A stretch of DNA of 10,414 nt, taken from assembly GCA_947568605.1 (NCBI GenBank), contig CANOPV010000017.1:1-10414 (forward strand). The letters run 5' to 3'. Below the pieces are notes generated by a model, which was not told the origin of the DNA, ran no database searches, and saw only the letters and a list, made by a program, of their open reading frames with translations. Below, piece after piece: positions 1 through 6,347 of this stretch. The stretch comes from an uncultured Clostridium sp. GTDB taxonomy: Bacteria > Bacillota > Clostridia > TANB77 > CAG-508. The number at the start of each line of letters is the position of its first letter. The first letter of the stretch is position 1. A program made the position numbers and the translations under genes.

Positions 1-242
1 AAAGTATTATAGATATGCTACCAGATGACCTAGACAGCATTTCAGAACTTAAAAAAATAGACGAACAAAATAAAATAAATATAGAAAAAAATTTAGAAAA
101 TATGAAACAACTAGGAAAAAACAAACAATATGAGATAGAAGAAGAAACAGGAGAAGCCGATGGAAATGTGGAATTATCACAACAAACAAATGCTGAAACT
201 AAAAAAGATATACCAAAAGATAAGCAAACAAACACAAAATAA
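1..242 (+). CDS. Portal protein, C-terminal end only (SPP1 gp6-like)
   Basis: The reading frame is already open at the left edge (first full codon at position 3) and ends at TAA 240-242, so only about 79 C-terminal residues are visible. They start SIIDMLPDDLDS and continue as a charged, Lys/Glu/Gln/Asn-rich, low-complexity tail. Portal proteins of the SPP1 gp6 class form the dodecameric DNA gate at the capsid vertex and commonly end in such a hydrophilic tail. The call rests mainly on position: a MuF/gp7-like gene follows directly, and portal-gp7 is the standard order. The last 83 bases overlap the start of the next gene in another frame. The ATG at 15-17 lies inside the frame with no ribosome site and is not regarded as the start. 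No portal core domain is in the window, so identity is inferred. Confidence 0.65.
   Translation, partial: SIIDMLPDDLDSISELKKIDEQNKINIEKNLENMKQLGKNKQYEIEEETGEADGNVELSQQTNAETKKDIPKDKQTNTK
149..153 (+). promoter_or_regulatory. Ribosome binding site fixing the minor head protein start
   Basis: AGGAG lies six bases before the ATG at 160, an ideal spacing. It decides for a start inside the portal gene, giving an 83-base overlap, rather than for the later in-frame ATGs at 166 and 190, which lack a comparable site. Translational coupling with the portal gene is likely. Confidence 0.75.
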
Positions 243-1746
243 ACTACAAGAAAAATTAGATACATTCAAATTTACATCAGAAAACTTATACAATATAGCA
301 GACAACAAAACCAAAAACAGAATAAATACATATATAGAAACTTGGAAAGAACAAGGGTTATTAAAAGGATACTTTGGAATACTTACCAAAAACATATACA
401 ATAGAACAAGAGTAAAAAATAGTGAAATACTAGAATTATTAATATATAGTGCATATATAGAAGAACAAGACAAACTAGACAAATACGAACAACAAATAAT
501 GTATGAAGACGCAAACTATTATTATCAGCAAGGACAACAAGAAGTAAATAAAACATTAAAAAAGAAAAAGCCAATATCAATATTAGATATTGCTTTATTT
601 TTATACTTAATGGAACAACCTAACGCAAAAGGTTATATATGGAAACAATATATAGAATCTACAATAAAATACAATGCAGAACAAATATATAGACAAGCCA
701 CAATTGATTTACAGCAACAAAAAGAATTAGATATAACAGATGATGTATACCAGAATATAATTAAGCGACAAAACAATTCTAAACTCAATATAAACGATAA
801 TAAAATATCAGGAGATATTGATTTAACATTAATAGGAATAAATAATAAAGCCAAAATAGAAGGTATATATAGTTTTGATGATAAAGCAAAAGTAAAATTC
901 TGTGGAATAAACGATGAAAAACAAACAGATATGTGTAAAAGTTTAGATAATCAAGAATTTTACATACACGACTGGAACGAATTTGAAAGATACAGTAAAA
1001 GCAATGATAGTATAAAAAAATATCGTTGTTTTGGTCTAATAATAGGATTAAATTGCCCGCCAATTGATGACGGATTCCATTGGTGTAGAAGTTACCTTAC
1101 ATATCTTCCAACAGTAGAAGAAAATTCAGATGAAGAATTTGAAATATTCAACAATATTAAATCATTAGTAACAGGAATAAGGCAAGAAAATATAGATATT
1201 AATGATATAATTACAAAAGCATTTAATAATGAAAAAATAAGAAAAATAGCATTAAATAATGCTGTACATAAAGTTTATACTTATCAAGAAAATAAATGCA
1301 AACATAAAAAAGGCAATATTTATTTAAGTAAAGATTGGCATAAAAGAAGTAAAGAAAAGCAAGAAAGAACATTAAGACATGAAATAGGACATGCAGTTGA
1401 TTATAAATATAATTATATTTCAACAAAAGAACTAACAGAAGCGTTAGAAAAAGATAAAGTAAATATATTAAAAAATAAACAGAAAATAAATAACGAATTG
1501 AAAGAAAAGTACTATAATTATACTGAATTAAGTGATATAATTGGAGGCATAACAAGAAATAAAGTAGTAGGATATGGATTTCACCATACAGAGTATTGGA
1601 ACGAAAAAGGAAAGTTAGAAAAAGAAACTTTTGCAAATTTATTTTCAATAGCAGGAAGCAATAATATAGAATATTTAAAGGTAATAGATAATTATTTACC
1701 AAACACTTTAAAAAAATTTGATAAGATTATAAGGGAGTTGATATAA
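160..1746 (+). CDS. MuF/SPP1 gp7-like minor head protein with C-terminal anthrax-lethal-factor-like zinc metalloprotease
   Basis: This 528-aa protein has three parts. Residues 1 to about 235 are helical and charged, typical of portal-associated head morphogenesis proteins (motif RVKNSEILELLIYSAY). Residues about 240-315 are the MuF core: C248 and C259 lie in FCGINDEKQTDMC, followed by CPPIDDGFHWCRS at 299-311, the family's PPxH..CR signature. Residues about 380-528 form a zincin domain: HEIGHAVD at 407-414 supplies the HExxH zinc site (H407, E408, H411), and ETFANLF at 489-495 offers E489 as the third ligand. The HEIGHAVD plus downstream E.FA..F layout, ending in a leucine/aromatic-rich helix, matches the anthrax lethal factor catalytic domain (HEFGHAVD ... 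EFFAEAF). gp7 proteins enter the capsid with the portal and can leave with DNA, so the protease may be a virion-carried effector or act in head maturation. The C-terminal match is by motif only. Confidence 0.85.
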   Translation: MEMWNYHNKQMLKLKKIYQKISKQTQNKLQEKLDTFKFTSENLYNIADNKTKNRINTYIETWKEQGLLKGYFGILTKNIYNRTRVKNSEILELLIYSAYIEEQDKLDKYEQQIMYEDANYYYQQGQQEVNKTLKKKKPISILDIALFLYLMEQPNAKGYIWKQYIESTIKYNAEQIYRQATIDLQQQKELDITDDVYQNIIKRQNNSKLNINDNKISGDIDLTLIGINNKAKIEGIYSFDDKAKVKFCGINDEKQTDMCKSLDNQEFYIHDWNEFERYSKSNDSIKKYRCFGLIIGLNCPPIDDGFHWCRSYLTYLPTVEENSDEEFEIFNNIKSLVTGIRQENIDINDIITKAFNNEKIRKIALNNAVHKVYTYQENKCKHKKGNIYLSKDWHKRSKEKQERTLRHEIGHAVDYKYNYISTKELTEALEKDKVNILKNKQKINNELKEKYYNYTELSDIIGGITRNKVVGYGFHHTEYWNEKGKLEKETFANLFSIAGSNNIEYLKVIDNYLPNTLKKFDKIIRELI

Positions 1747-1747
1747 G

Positions 1748-1942
1748 ATGTTTATTTTAGAAGGAGAAACACCTGAATTTATAGAAAAGTTTAAATTAAA
1801 AATGGAAGAATATTATAAAAAATTTGGAGAATATTTTCCAACTATGTGTTATGACAATGAAGATATAATAGATTTTATGGATAAATGCATTAAAAATAAT
1901 AGACCATATAAACCAAAATATAAAAAAGATGAAGAAAGTTAG
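1748..1942 (+). CDS. Small acidic protein of unknown function next to the MuF-protease gene
   Basis: This 64-aa gene begins one base after the stop of the MuF-protease gene, with AGGGAG at 1732-1737 about ten bases upstream, so it is probably translationally coupled. The product starts MFILEGETPEFIEKF, is rich in Glu, Asp, Lys, Tyr and Phe, has no membrane segment and ends in a hydrophilic KPKYKKDEES tail. Most of it is predicted-looking amphipathic helix. I do not recognise a family. Its position directly behind a toxin-like metalloprotease makes a role as partner, chaperone or immunity protein conceivable, but that is speculation from context; it could equally be an ordinary small head-module protein. 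The stop codon overlaps the first bases of a terminator-like hairpin. Confidence 0.7.
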   Translation: MFILEGETPEFIEKFKLKMEEYYKKFGEYFPTMCYDNEDIIDFMDKCIKNNRPYKPKYKKDEES

Positions 1943-1970
1943 CACTTACTAAAAGTAGGTGCTTTTGTTA
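1941..1970 (+). terminator. Terminator-like hairpin after the 64-aa gene
   Basis: AGCACTTAC (1941-1949) pairs with GTAGGTGCT (1955-1963) around a five-base loop, with one G-T wobble, followed by TTTGTTATT. The U-tract is interrupted, so it may attenuate rather than stop transcription. The stem is almost the same as that of the hairpin at 7391-7414. Confidence 0.6.
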
Positions 1971-1988
1971 TTGAAAGGTGGTGTAAAA

Positions 1989-2072
1989 ATGGCAGTACAA
2001 ATTACAGCATTAATTTGCGGAACAATTATATTATTAGCAATTATAGATTTTTTCAAGAAAGATGATAAATAA
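1989..2072 (+). CDS. 27-aa single-span membrane peptide
   Basis: A short gene below usual calling limits: ATG at 1989, stop TAA at 2070-2072, with AAAGGTGG about six bases upstream. The peptide reads MAVQITALICGTIILLAIID then FFKKDDK. It has one strongly hydrophobic segment of roughly 15 residues, then a positively charged tail, the pattern of a small inner-membrane peptide with the tail in the cytoplasm. It sits alone between two terminator-like hairpins (1941-1963 and 2106-2123). Function unknown. Possibilities are a membrane-active morphogenesis helper, a holin-like or toxin-like peptide, or a superinfection factor; none can be chosen from sequence. The good ribosome site and clean transmembrane pattern argue that it is translated. 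Confidence 0.55.
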   Translation: MAVQITALICGTIILLAIIDFFKKDDK

Positions 2073-2083
2073 GTTATTAAAGT

Positions 2084-2101
2084 TTTATAATTAATTATAA
2101 A
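2084..2101 (+). repeat. Perfect 18-base palindrome (TATAATTAATTAT core)
   Basis: TTTATAATTAATTATAAA is a perfect palindrome lying four bases before the hairpin at 2106. It contains TATAAT on both strands, so it could be an operator, a weak -10 element or simply AT-rich chance. No convincing -35 is seen 16-18 bases upstream. The 13-base core TATAATTAATTAT recurs exactly at 7351-7363. Confidence 0.35.
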
Positions 2102-2105
2102 TTTT

Positions 2106-2130
2106 AGACGCAAATATGCGTCTTATTTTT
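2106..2130 (+). terminator. Rho-independent terminator before the scaffold gene
   Basis: AGACGCA (2106-2112) and TGCGTCT (2117-2123) form a perfect GC-containing 7-bp stem with an AATA loop, followed by TATTTTT. It is oriented to end transcripts of the small membrane-peptide gene and lies about 100 bases before the scaffold gene, so scaffold and capsid expression would need read-through, antitermination or a promoter nearby. Confidence 0.7.
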
Positions 2131-2181
2131 ATGCCTTTTTACTGCTTGCAGGCTTAAAAGAACAACAGAATATTATAGTAA

Positions 2182-2217
2182 CAATTTGGGCTAAAAAGAA
2201 CAAATTGGGACAGGAGG
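2182..2217 (+). promoter_or_regulatory. Scaffold leader: inverted repeat and ribosome binding site
   Basis: CAATTTG (2182-2188) and CAAATTG (2201-2207) can pair around a 12-base A-rich loop, just five bases before the strong ribosome site AGGAGG at 2212-2217. The spacing of that site to the ATG at 2222 is short (four bases). A hairpin next to the site might tune scaffold translation. The arms are AT-rich and short, so this is weak evidence. Confidence 0.3.
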
Positions 2218-2221
2218 AATT

Positions 2222-2806
2222 ATGGAAGGCGAAAACCAAAATCAAAACGCAAATGTTAATAATTCGGATAATAATGACGAAAACATTAACAATCAAGCAA
2301 AACAGCCACAAACTTTTGATGATGTCTTAACTAACAAAGAATATCAAGCAGAATTTGATAGAAGACTTCAAAAAGCAATACAAACACACGAAACAAAACT
2401 AAAAGAACAATGGAAACTAGAACAAGACACTAAAAAAACAGAGGCTGAAAAACTAGCACAAATGAACGAAACTCAAAAACTTCAATATCAATTAAAAAAA
2501 CAAGAAGAAATGAATTTAACAATTCAAAAAAAATTAAATGCTAGGGACTTAAAAGATGAAGCAATAAAAATAGCAACTACACAAGACACAGCATTCGACC
2601 CAGAATTTTTAAATCTATTTGAGTTTGAAAATATGACAGCAGAGCAATTACAAGAAAAAACAAAACTAATCAAAACAATTCAAGACAGAATAGTAGAAAA
2701 AGCAGTAAATGAGTGGTCAAAAGAAAAACCACCATACAACCCTGACCCATCAGGAAATAAGCAAAATGCAAATGCAGAAATAAGAAAAGCAATGGGATTA
2801 AAATAA
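2222..2806 (+). CDS. Capsid scaffold protein (DUF4355-like)
   Basis: This 194-aa protein is highly charged, rich in Gln, Lys, Glu and Asn, and mostly coiled coil. A low-complexity Asn/Gln N-terminus (1-30) is followed by the family-typical stretch TFDDVLTNKEYQAEFDRRLQKAI, a long Lys/Glu/Gln helix with KTEAEKLAQM (about 74-83), and a C-terminal segment ending KAMGLK. DUF4355 proteins of Firmicutes siphoviruses are the internal scaffold around which the capsid shell assembles, after which they leave or are degraded. Position supports this: it sits immediately before the major capsid gene (15-base gap). The basic helical C-terminus is the part expected to touch the capsid protein. The start at 2222 is fixed by AGGAGG. 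Family membership is by pattern recognition. Confidence 0.85.
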   Translation: MEGENQNQNANVNNSDNNDENINNQAKQPQTFDDVLTNKEYQAEFDRRLQKAIQTHETKLKEQWKLEQDTKKTEAEKLAQMNETQKLQYQLKKQEEMNLTIQKKLNARDLKDEAIKIATTQDTAFDPEFLNLFEFENMTAEQLQEKTKLIKTIQDRIVEKAVNEWSKEKPPYNPDPSGNKQNANAEIRKAMGLK

Positions 2807-2821
2807 GAAAGGAAGAAAAAA

Positions 2822-3679
2822 ATGAATAATATTGAATTAACAACAATTTACTTACCTATATTAGATGAGGTATACAAAAACGAAGCAAAAACATCTATAT
2901 TAGATGGAGATGAAACAACAGTACAAAAAGGAAATCACGGAGAAATAAAAGTAGCAAAATTAGATATGGACGGATTAGGAGACTTTGATAGAAAATCAGG
3001 ATACACAAAAGGTTCAACAAAATTTATATGGGAAACCATAAAATATGACAAAGAAAGAAGTCAAGATTTAAGAATTGATAGACTAGATAATCAGGAAGCA
3101 TTAGGATTACCATTTTCAAAATTATCTAGTGAATTTGTAAGAACAAAAGTAGTACCAGAAACTGATGCGGCAAGAATTGCAAAAATAGCAAGTGTTACAG
3201 GAATATTAGAAAAAGAAGAAAAAATAAACGATGGAATAGGAATTGTAACAGCATTAAGAAATTGTACAAATAAAATGGATGAAGAAGAAGTTTCAACAGA
3301 AAATAGAATTTTATTTATTACCCCAACTTTAAGAGGAATGATAGACGACTTAGACAATACAAAATCTAAAAAAGTACTAGAAAGATTTTCTACCATAATT
3401 GAAGTACCACAAACAAGAATGTACACAGCAGTAACATTAAATAATGGAAAAGAAAATTATGGCTATAAAAAAGCAGAAGGAGCAAATGATATTAACTTCT
3501 TGTGTGTAGAAAAATCAGCAGTAGTAACAGCAATGGATCAATTTATTAAATACTTTACACCAGATGAAGACCAAATAGCAGATGATAATGTATTCAAATA
3601 TAGAAATAACAATTTATATGGTCACGTATATGAAAATAAATTAGCAGGTGTTTATTGTTCTTATGCACCAGTAGAATAG
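2822..3679 (+). CDS. Major capsid protein (HK97-fold type)
   Basis: This 285-aa protein begins MNNIELTTIYLPILDEVYKN and contains features usual in Firmicutes major capsid proteins of about 280-300 residues: the N-terminal TSILDGDE segment, a Gly/Lys-rich early region (KSGYTKGSTKFIWETIKYD), the helix ETDAARIAKIAS (about 115-126), and the beta-rich ILFITPTLRGMID motif (about 162-174). Near the C-terminus is FKYRNNNLYGHVYENKLAGVYCSY, the typical terminal P-domain strand region. It forms the hexamers and pentamers of the icosahedral shell. No maturation protease or cleavable delta domain is evident; a separate scaffold gene lies just upstream. AGGAAG precedes the ATG. The exact subfamily is not identified. 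Confidence 0.88.
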   Translation: MNNIELTTIYLPILDEVYKNEAKTSILDGDETTVQKGNHGEIKVAKLDMDGLGDFDRKSGYTKGSTKFIWETIKYDKERSQDLRIDRLDNQEALGLPFSKLSSEFVRTKVVPETDAARIAKIASVTGILEKEEKINDGIGIVTALRNCTNKMDEEEVSTENRILFITPTLRGMIDDLDNTKSKKVLERFSTIIEVPQTRMYTAVTLNNGKENYGYKKAEGANDINFLCVEKSAVVTAMDQFIKYFTPDEDQIADDNVFKYRNNNLYGHVYENKLAGVYCSYAPVE

Positions 3680-3689
3680 GAGAAAAATG

Positions 3690-3776
3690 ATGTCAACAAT
3701 TATAGGAAAAATAAGAAAATCAAGTAAAAGTAAAGAAAATAAAAAAGAAGATGTCAAATTAACTAAAAGTAAATAA
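3690..3776 (+). CDS. 28-aa lysine-rich peptide after the capsid gene
   Basis: Two adjacent ATGs (3687 and 3690) follow AGGAG at 3678-3682, which overlaps the capsid stop codon. Spacing favours the second ATG (seven bases) over the first (four). The product is MSTIIGKIRKSSKSKENKKE then DVKLTKSK, with ten lysines and one arginine and a short hydrophobic start. No family is recognised. Its site between capsid and connector genes is where many phages carry a small accessory head gene, so it may be a capsid- or DNA-associated peptide or the remnant of a larger accessory protein. The coupling-type ribosome site supports translation, but the peptide is short enough that chance cannot be excluded. 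Confidence 0.5.
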   Translation: MSTIIGKIRKSSKSKENKKEDVKLTKSK

Positions 3777-3795
3777 TAATTAAGGAGGAAATAGA

Positions 3796-4098
3796 ATGAA
3801 TGAAAATAATAACATAGACAAAATCATAGCAGATTTAGGTGCTAATTATAAAGAAGATAAAGAGGTCTTAGAAGAAATATTAAAAGAAGTAAATTCTATT
3901 GCCTCTAATATTTCTAATAATAAAAATATAGAAAAATTATTTCCATACATAAAAACAGCAGTAAAATCAGTATATCTAAATCGTGGTTCAGAGGGTTTAA
4001 AAAGTCGTAATGAAGGTAGTATATCTAACTCATTTGAAGATATTATTGAAAAATTAAGAAATGACATTATAAAAAACGGTCTAAGGAGGATAAAATAA
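3796..4098 (+). CDS. Head-tail connector protein (phage gp6-like)
   Basis: This 100-aa, all-helical protein has the C-terminal pattern of gp6-like (SPP1 gp15/HK97 gp6) connectors: AVKSVYLNRGSEGLKSRNEG, then SISNSFEDIIEKLRNDI and a basic end LRRIK. Such proteins form a ring below the portal that extends the DNA channel and gives the docking site for the head-closure protein. The start has an excellent AAGGAGG at 3782-3788. The ribosome site of the next gene (AAGGAGG, 4083-4089) is embedded in the last codons, and the stop overlaps the next ATG by one base (TAATG), so the two are translationally coupled. Length and position fit the family. Confidence 0.82.
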   Translation: MNENNNIDKIIADLGANYKEDKEVLEEILKEVNSIASNISNNKNIEKLFPYIKTAVKSVYLNRGSEGLKSRNEGSISNSFEDIIEKLRNDIIKNGLRRIK

Positions 4099-4427
4099 TG
4101 TTAATACGAGATTTAACAAAAATATACATATCAGAATACGAAAAACAAAAAGACCACGGAGAAACAAGAAAAATATGGAAATATAAAGGCATTGCATATC
4201 TAAACTTACAGCAAGATGTAAACGAATTAGACAGAAAATCAACAGGAGAAGTAGATTATAGTATTTTAAAAGGACGAACAACAATAGATTATCCAATAGA
4301 AAAAGGAAATGGAATATCACTAATAGACATATCAAAACTAGAAGAATTTGAACCTGACTACCGAATATTAGACAAAAACAATATAGGTAGTACATTTATG
4401 TATAGAATGGAGAAAATTCAAAAATGA
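4098..4427 (+). CDS. Probable head closure / head-tail joining protein
   Basis: This 109-aa protein begins MLIRDLTKIYISEYEKQKDH and is mixed alpha/beta with the segment DYSILKGRTTIDYPIEKGNG (about 53-72), suggesting a small beta-barrel. Proteins of this size between the gp6-like connector and the gp10-like protein are normally the head-closure or stopper protein (SPP1 gp16-like), which plugs the portal after packaging. No decisive motif is visible, so the call is mainly positional. It overlaps the upstream stop by one base and the downstream gene by four bases (ATGA at 4424-4427), as expected for a stoichiometrically coupled neck operon. Confidence 0.6.
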   Translation: MLIRDLTKIYISEYEKQKDHGETRKIWKYKGIAYLNLQQDVNELDRKSTGEVDYSILKGRTTIDYPIEKGNGISLIDISKLEEFEPDYRILDKNNIGSTFMYRMEKIQK

Positions 4428-4967
4428 AATTAGATTGTCAGATAAAAGTAAAACACAATTTTAAAAATATAGATGCTATAATTAAGAAATTACCACAATT
4501 TGCAACAAAAAGAGTAGAAGATATACTAAAAAACATACAAGGATATGCAATAAGATTAGAAAAAGGGCATAATTCAAATGGAATATTAGTAGAGATGATA
4601 GAAACTTCTACAATGAAAGTGAAACGGAAAAGTTTACGCAGACCCTACAAAATTTATGGCAGAAGATGGGCAATCTTATTTATGGTTTGAATACTTTGGA
4701 ACAGGAAAATACGCAGAAAAAGAACATATAGGAAAAACATCACACTTTATTGAAAGCGGTTATAAAGAGTGGTATATTCCAGTAAATAAAGTAGGCAAAA
4801 CTTTAAATTATCCAATAATAACTATAAAAGAAAGCCAATTTTATGTCGCAACAGGAAGTAAAGCAAACCACTTTATGAGTGATGCAAGTTTTGAAAGTAG
4901 AAATGAAAACATAGAAACAACAAAGAAAAAACTAAAAGAAATGTTAAAGGAAGTGTGTAAAAAATGA
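4424..4967 (+). pseudogene. HK97 gp10-like neck protein, broken by a one-base frameshift
   Basis: Two overlapping frames together make one gp10-like protein. The first (from ATG 4424) reads correctly to about V66, then runs into a non-homologous basic tail and stops at 4690. The second continues to TGA 4965-4967 with the family signature WFEYFGTGKYAE and no ribosome site of its own. The break maps to GTG AAA CGG at 4619-4627: removing one A from 4622-4624 gives GTG AAC GGA and a smooth join, KVNGKVYADPTKFMAEDG, in a 180-aa product. The second frame is blocked upstream by TGA at 4620-4622, so the shift must lie in 4620-4690. gp10-like proteins sit at the neck and help join head and tail. This could be a mutation, a sequencing error or, less likely, recoding. 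Flanking ATGA overlaps are intact. Confidence 0.8.
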
Positions 4968-5353
4968 AAGATTATACAATAGAAGAATTTAGTGATTTAG
5001 TATGTGAAAAAATAGAACAATTAAAATATGAAGTAACATTAACAAATCCAACAGTAGAAGACAATTATAGTGAATTAATAGAATTACATACACCTTTAAA
5101 ATCAGTAAACAAAACAGAAAACGCATTTCCAATAATGTCTACATTTCAAATATCAATAACCTGTTGGAATAAAGAACAAAGAAAAGCAATGCAAATGACA
5201 TCAAAAGTCGAAGAAAAACTACAAGAATTAAACTTTATAAGGACAAATACCAGTCCCAGCATATATGACCCAATATTGCAAAAATATGGTATTACAATAA
5301 CATTTGAAGTTCATTATAATACAATAATGAACTGTTTTAAATATATAAAATAA
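4964..5353 (+). CDS. Tail terminator / tail completion protein
   Basis: This 129-aa protein overlaps the previous frame by four bases (ATGA at 4964-4967), with AAGGAAG upstream. It starts MKDYTIEEFSDLVCEKIEQL and has a beta-rich second half (STFQISITCWNKEQRKAMQM, then KYGITITFEVHYNTI). A helix followed by paired strands fits tail terminator proteins (SPP1 gp17-like, lambda gpU-like), which form a hexameric ring capping the tail tube and docking to the neck. The place between the gp10-like gene and the major tail protein gene is the normal one. The final strand EVHYNTIMNCFKYIK is typical in tone but not diagnostic. Function is inferred from position and secondary-structure pattern. Confidence 0.68.
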   Translation: MKDYTIEEFSDLVCEKIEQLKYEVTLTNPTVEDNYSELIELHTPLKSVNKTENAFPIMSTFQISITCWNKEQRKAMQMTSKVEEKLQELNFIRTNTSPSIYDPILQKYGITITFEVHYNTIMNCFKYIK

Positions 5354-5368
5354 TAAGGAGGAATTAAA

Positions 5369-5812
5369 ATGTCAGAACCAAAAACAAGTACAATGACAAA
5401 ATTATTTCACGGAAATACTTTAACAGGAGAACGTAATCAAGTAGCATTTGTTCAAAGTATTCCAGAATTTTTAACAGCACCAGAGCCAATAACTTGGAGT
5501 GCATTAGATATAGACGATGAAAGACAAGCAGTAGGAAGAAAAAAAGCAGAAAATTTAGAAATAGAGATAATATTTACAGAAGAACAATATGACGAATTAA
5601 AACAATTAGAAGAATCAGGAACAAATGAATACTGGTTTATACAATTACCAGAAGATACAGCCTCAACAACAGGAAAACCTCTAACTTGGTATTTCCAAGC
5701 AACAGCACATATAGGAATGTCAGAAATAGCAATAGATGATATGTTAAAAGCAAAAATAACATTATATAGAAATACAGCAGTAGAAGAAAGCAAAGGATTT
5801 CCCACAGTCTAG
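5369..5812 (+). CDS. Major tail (tube) protein
   Basis: This 147-aa protein begins MSEPKTSTMTKLFHGNTLTG and is dominated by beta-strand segments (ENLEIEIIFTEEQYDELKQL at about 61-80, NEYWFIQLPED, LTWYFQATAHIGMSEIAID, AKITLYRNTAVEESKGFP). This resembles the short tube proteins of Firmicutes siphoviruses, which stack as hexameric rings around the tape measure protein. The strong AAGGAGG at about 5355-5361 suggests high expression, and a perfect 10-bp hairpin after the gene (5851-5877) may lower transcription of the following chaperone gene. Order (terminator, tube, G/GT, tape measure) supports the call. No C-terminal Ig-like domain is present. Confidence 0.8.
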   Translation: MSEPKTSTMTKLFHGNTLTGERNQVAFVQSIPEFLTAPEPITWSALDIDDERQAVGRKKAENLEIEIIFTEEQYDELKQLEESGTNEYWFIQLPEDTASTTGKPLTWYFQATAHIGMSEIAIDDMLKAKITLYRNTAVEESKGFPTV

Positions 5813-5850
5813 TATTAAATTGAGTGCTAGGGTAGAACAAATAAAAACAT

Positions 5851-5880
5851 AGAGAAGACTAAATAAAAGTCTTCTCTTAT
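5851..5880 (+). terminator. Attenuator-like hairpin after the major tail protein gene
   Basis: AGAGAAGACT (5851-5860) and AGTCTTCTCT (5868-5877) form a perfect 10-bp stem with a seven-base A-rich loop. The following TATTCG is a poor U-tract, so partial termination or 3'-end protection of the abundant tube-protein message is more likely than a full stop. The next ribosome site (AAAGGAG, 5885-5891) begins eight bases downstream. Confidence 0.55.
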
Positions 5881-5897
5881 TCGTAAAGGAGATAAAA

Positions 5898-6347
5898 ATG
5901 ATATTAGAAACAAAAAATAAAAAGATTAATTTAGTATTAAAAACTAGAAAAATAATTGATATAGCAAATAATTTAAAAAATAAAAACTTTGAAGAGGCAT
6001 TTTTCAAAGCAGTAAATGAAAAAGACTTAAATGCACTTTCAAAAATAATATATACATTAGCAGAAGATGAAGAAGGAAAACATTGTTTTAACAATTCAGA
6101 AGAAGTATATGACTTTATAGACGATTACAAACAAGAAAATAACAAAACCTATGAAGATATATACAAAGAAATTACAGAGATGATAAACAAAGAAGGTTTT
6201 TTCAACAGCAAGATAGCGGACAAACAACTAAGATCAATGATGTCAAATCCGTTATCACAAATCAATTTAACAGATTTAACACAAAAAGCAGCCGAAAAAG
6301 CAATAACAGCAATGGCAGAAAAGGAAATAACACAAATAGTGAAATAG
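5898..6347 (+). CDS. Tail assembly chaperone, short form (gpG-like)
   Basis: This 149-aa acidic, helical protein begins MILETKNKKINLVLKTRKII. The early beta-hairpin followed by the helix IANNLKNKNFEEAFFKAV and a helix-turn-helix rich region up to about residue 100 is typical of Firmicutes gpG-like chaperones (compare phage tail assembly chaperones that start with a strand pair and IxxLxxKx..NFxE.F). It would bind the tape measure protein and keep it soluble before tube polymerisation. In the zero frame it ends at TAG 6345-6347. Codons 101-102 (TTT TTC) form the slippery site where a fraction of ribosomes shift to make the long form. The ribosome site AAAGGAG lies six bases before the ATG. Confidence 0.8.
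   Translation: MILETKNKKINLVLKTRKIIDIANNLKNKNFEEAFFKAVNEKDLNALSKIIYTLAEDEEGKHCFNNSEEVYDFIDDYKQENNKTYEDIYKEITEMINKEGFFNSKIADKQLRSMMSNPLSQINLTDLTQKAAEKAITAMAEKEITQIVK

Noticed and set aside
1223..1702. Reverse-strand 159-aa hydrophobic frame within the MuF-protease gene
   Set aside because: Leu/Tyr/Phe-rich antisense shadow of an AT-rich gene; the opposite strand carries the conserved HEIGHAVD motif.
2131..2157. Eight-codon leader frame (MPFYCLQA) upstream of the scaffold gene
   Set aside because: No ribosome site before the ATG, which follows directly on a terminator U-tract; no attenuator-like codon run.
4656..4967. Independent gene starting at ATG 4656
   Set aside because: No ribosome site, and the codons just upstream in the same frame (NGKVYADPTKF) read as a natural gp10-like continuation, so this is the second half of the broken neck gene.
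5452..5805. Reverse-strand 117-aa frame within the major tail protein gene
   Set aside because: Antisense of a confident gene, no ribosome site and no neighbours on that strand.
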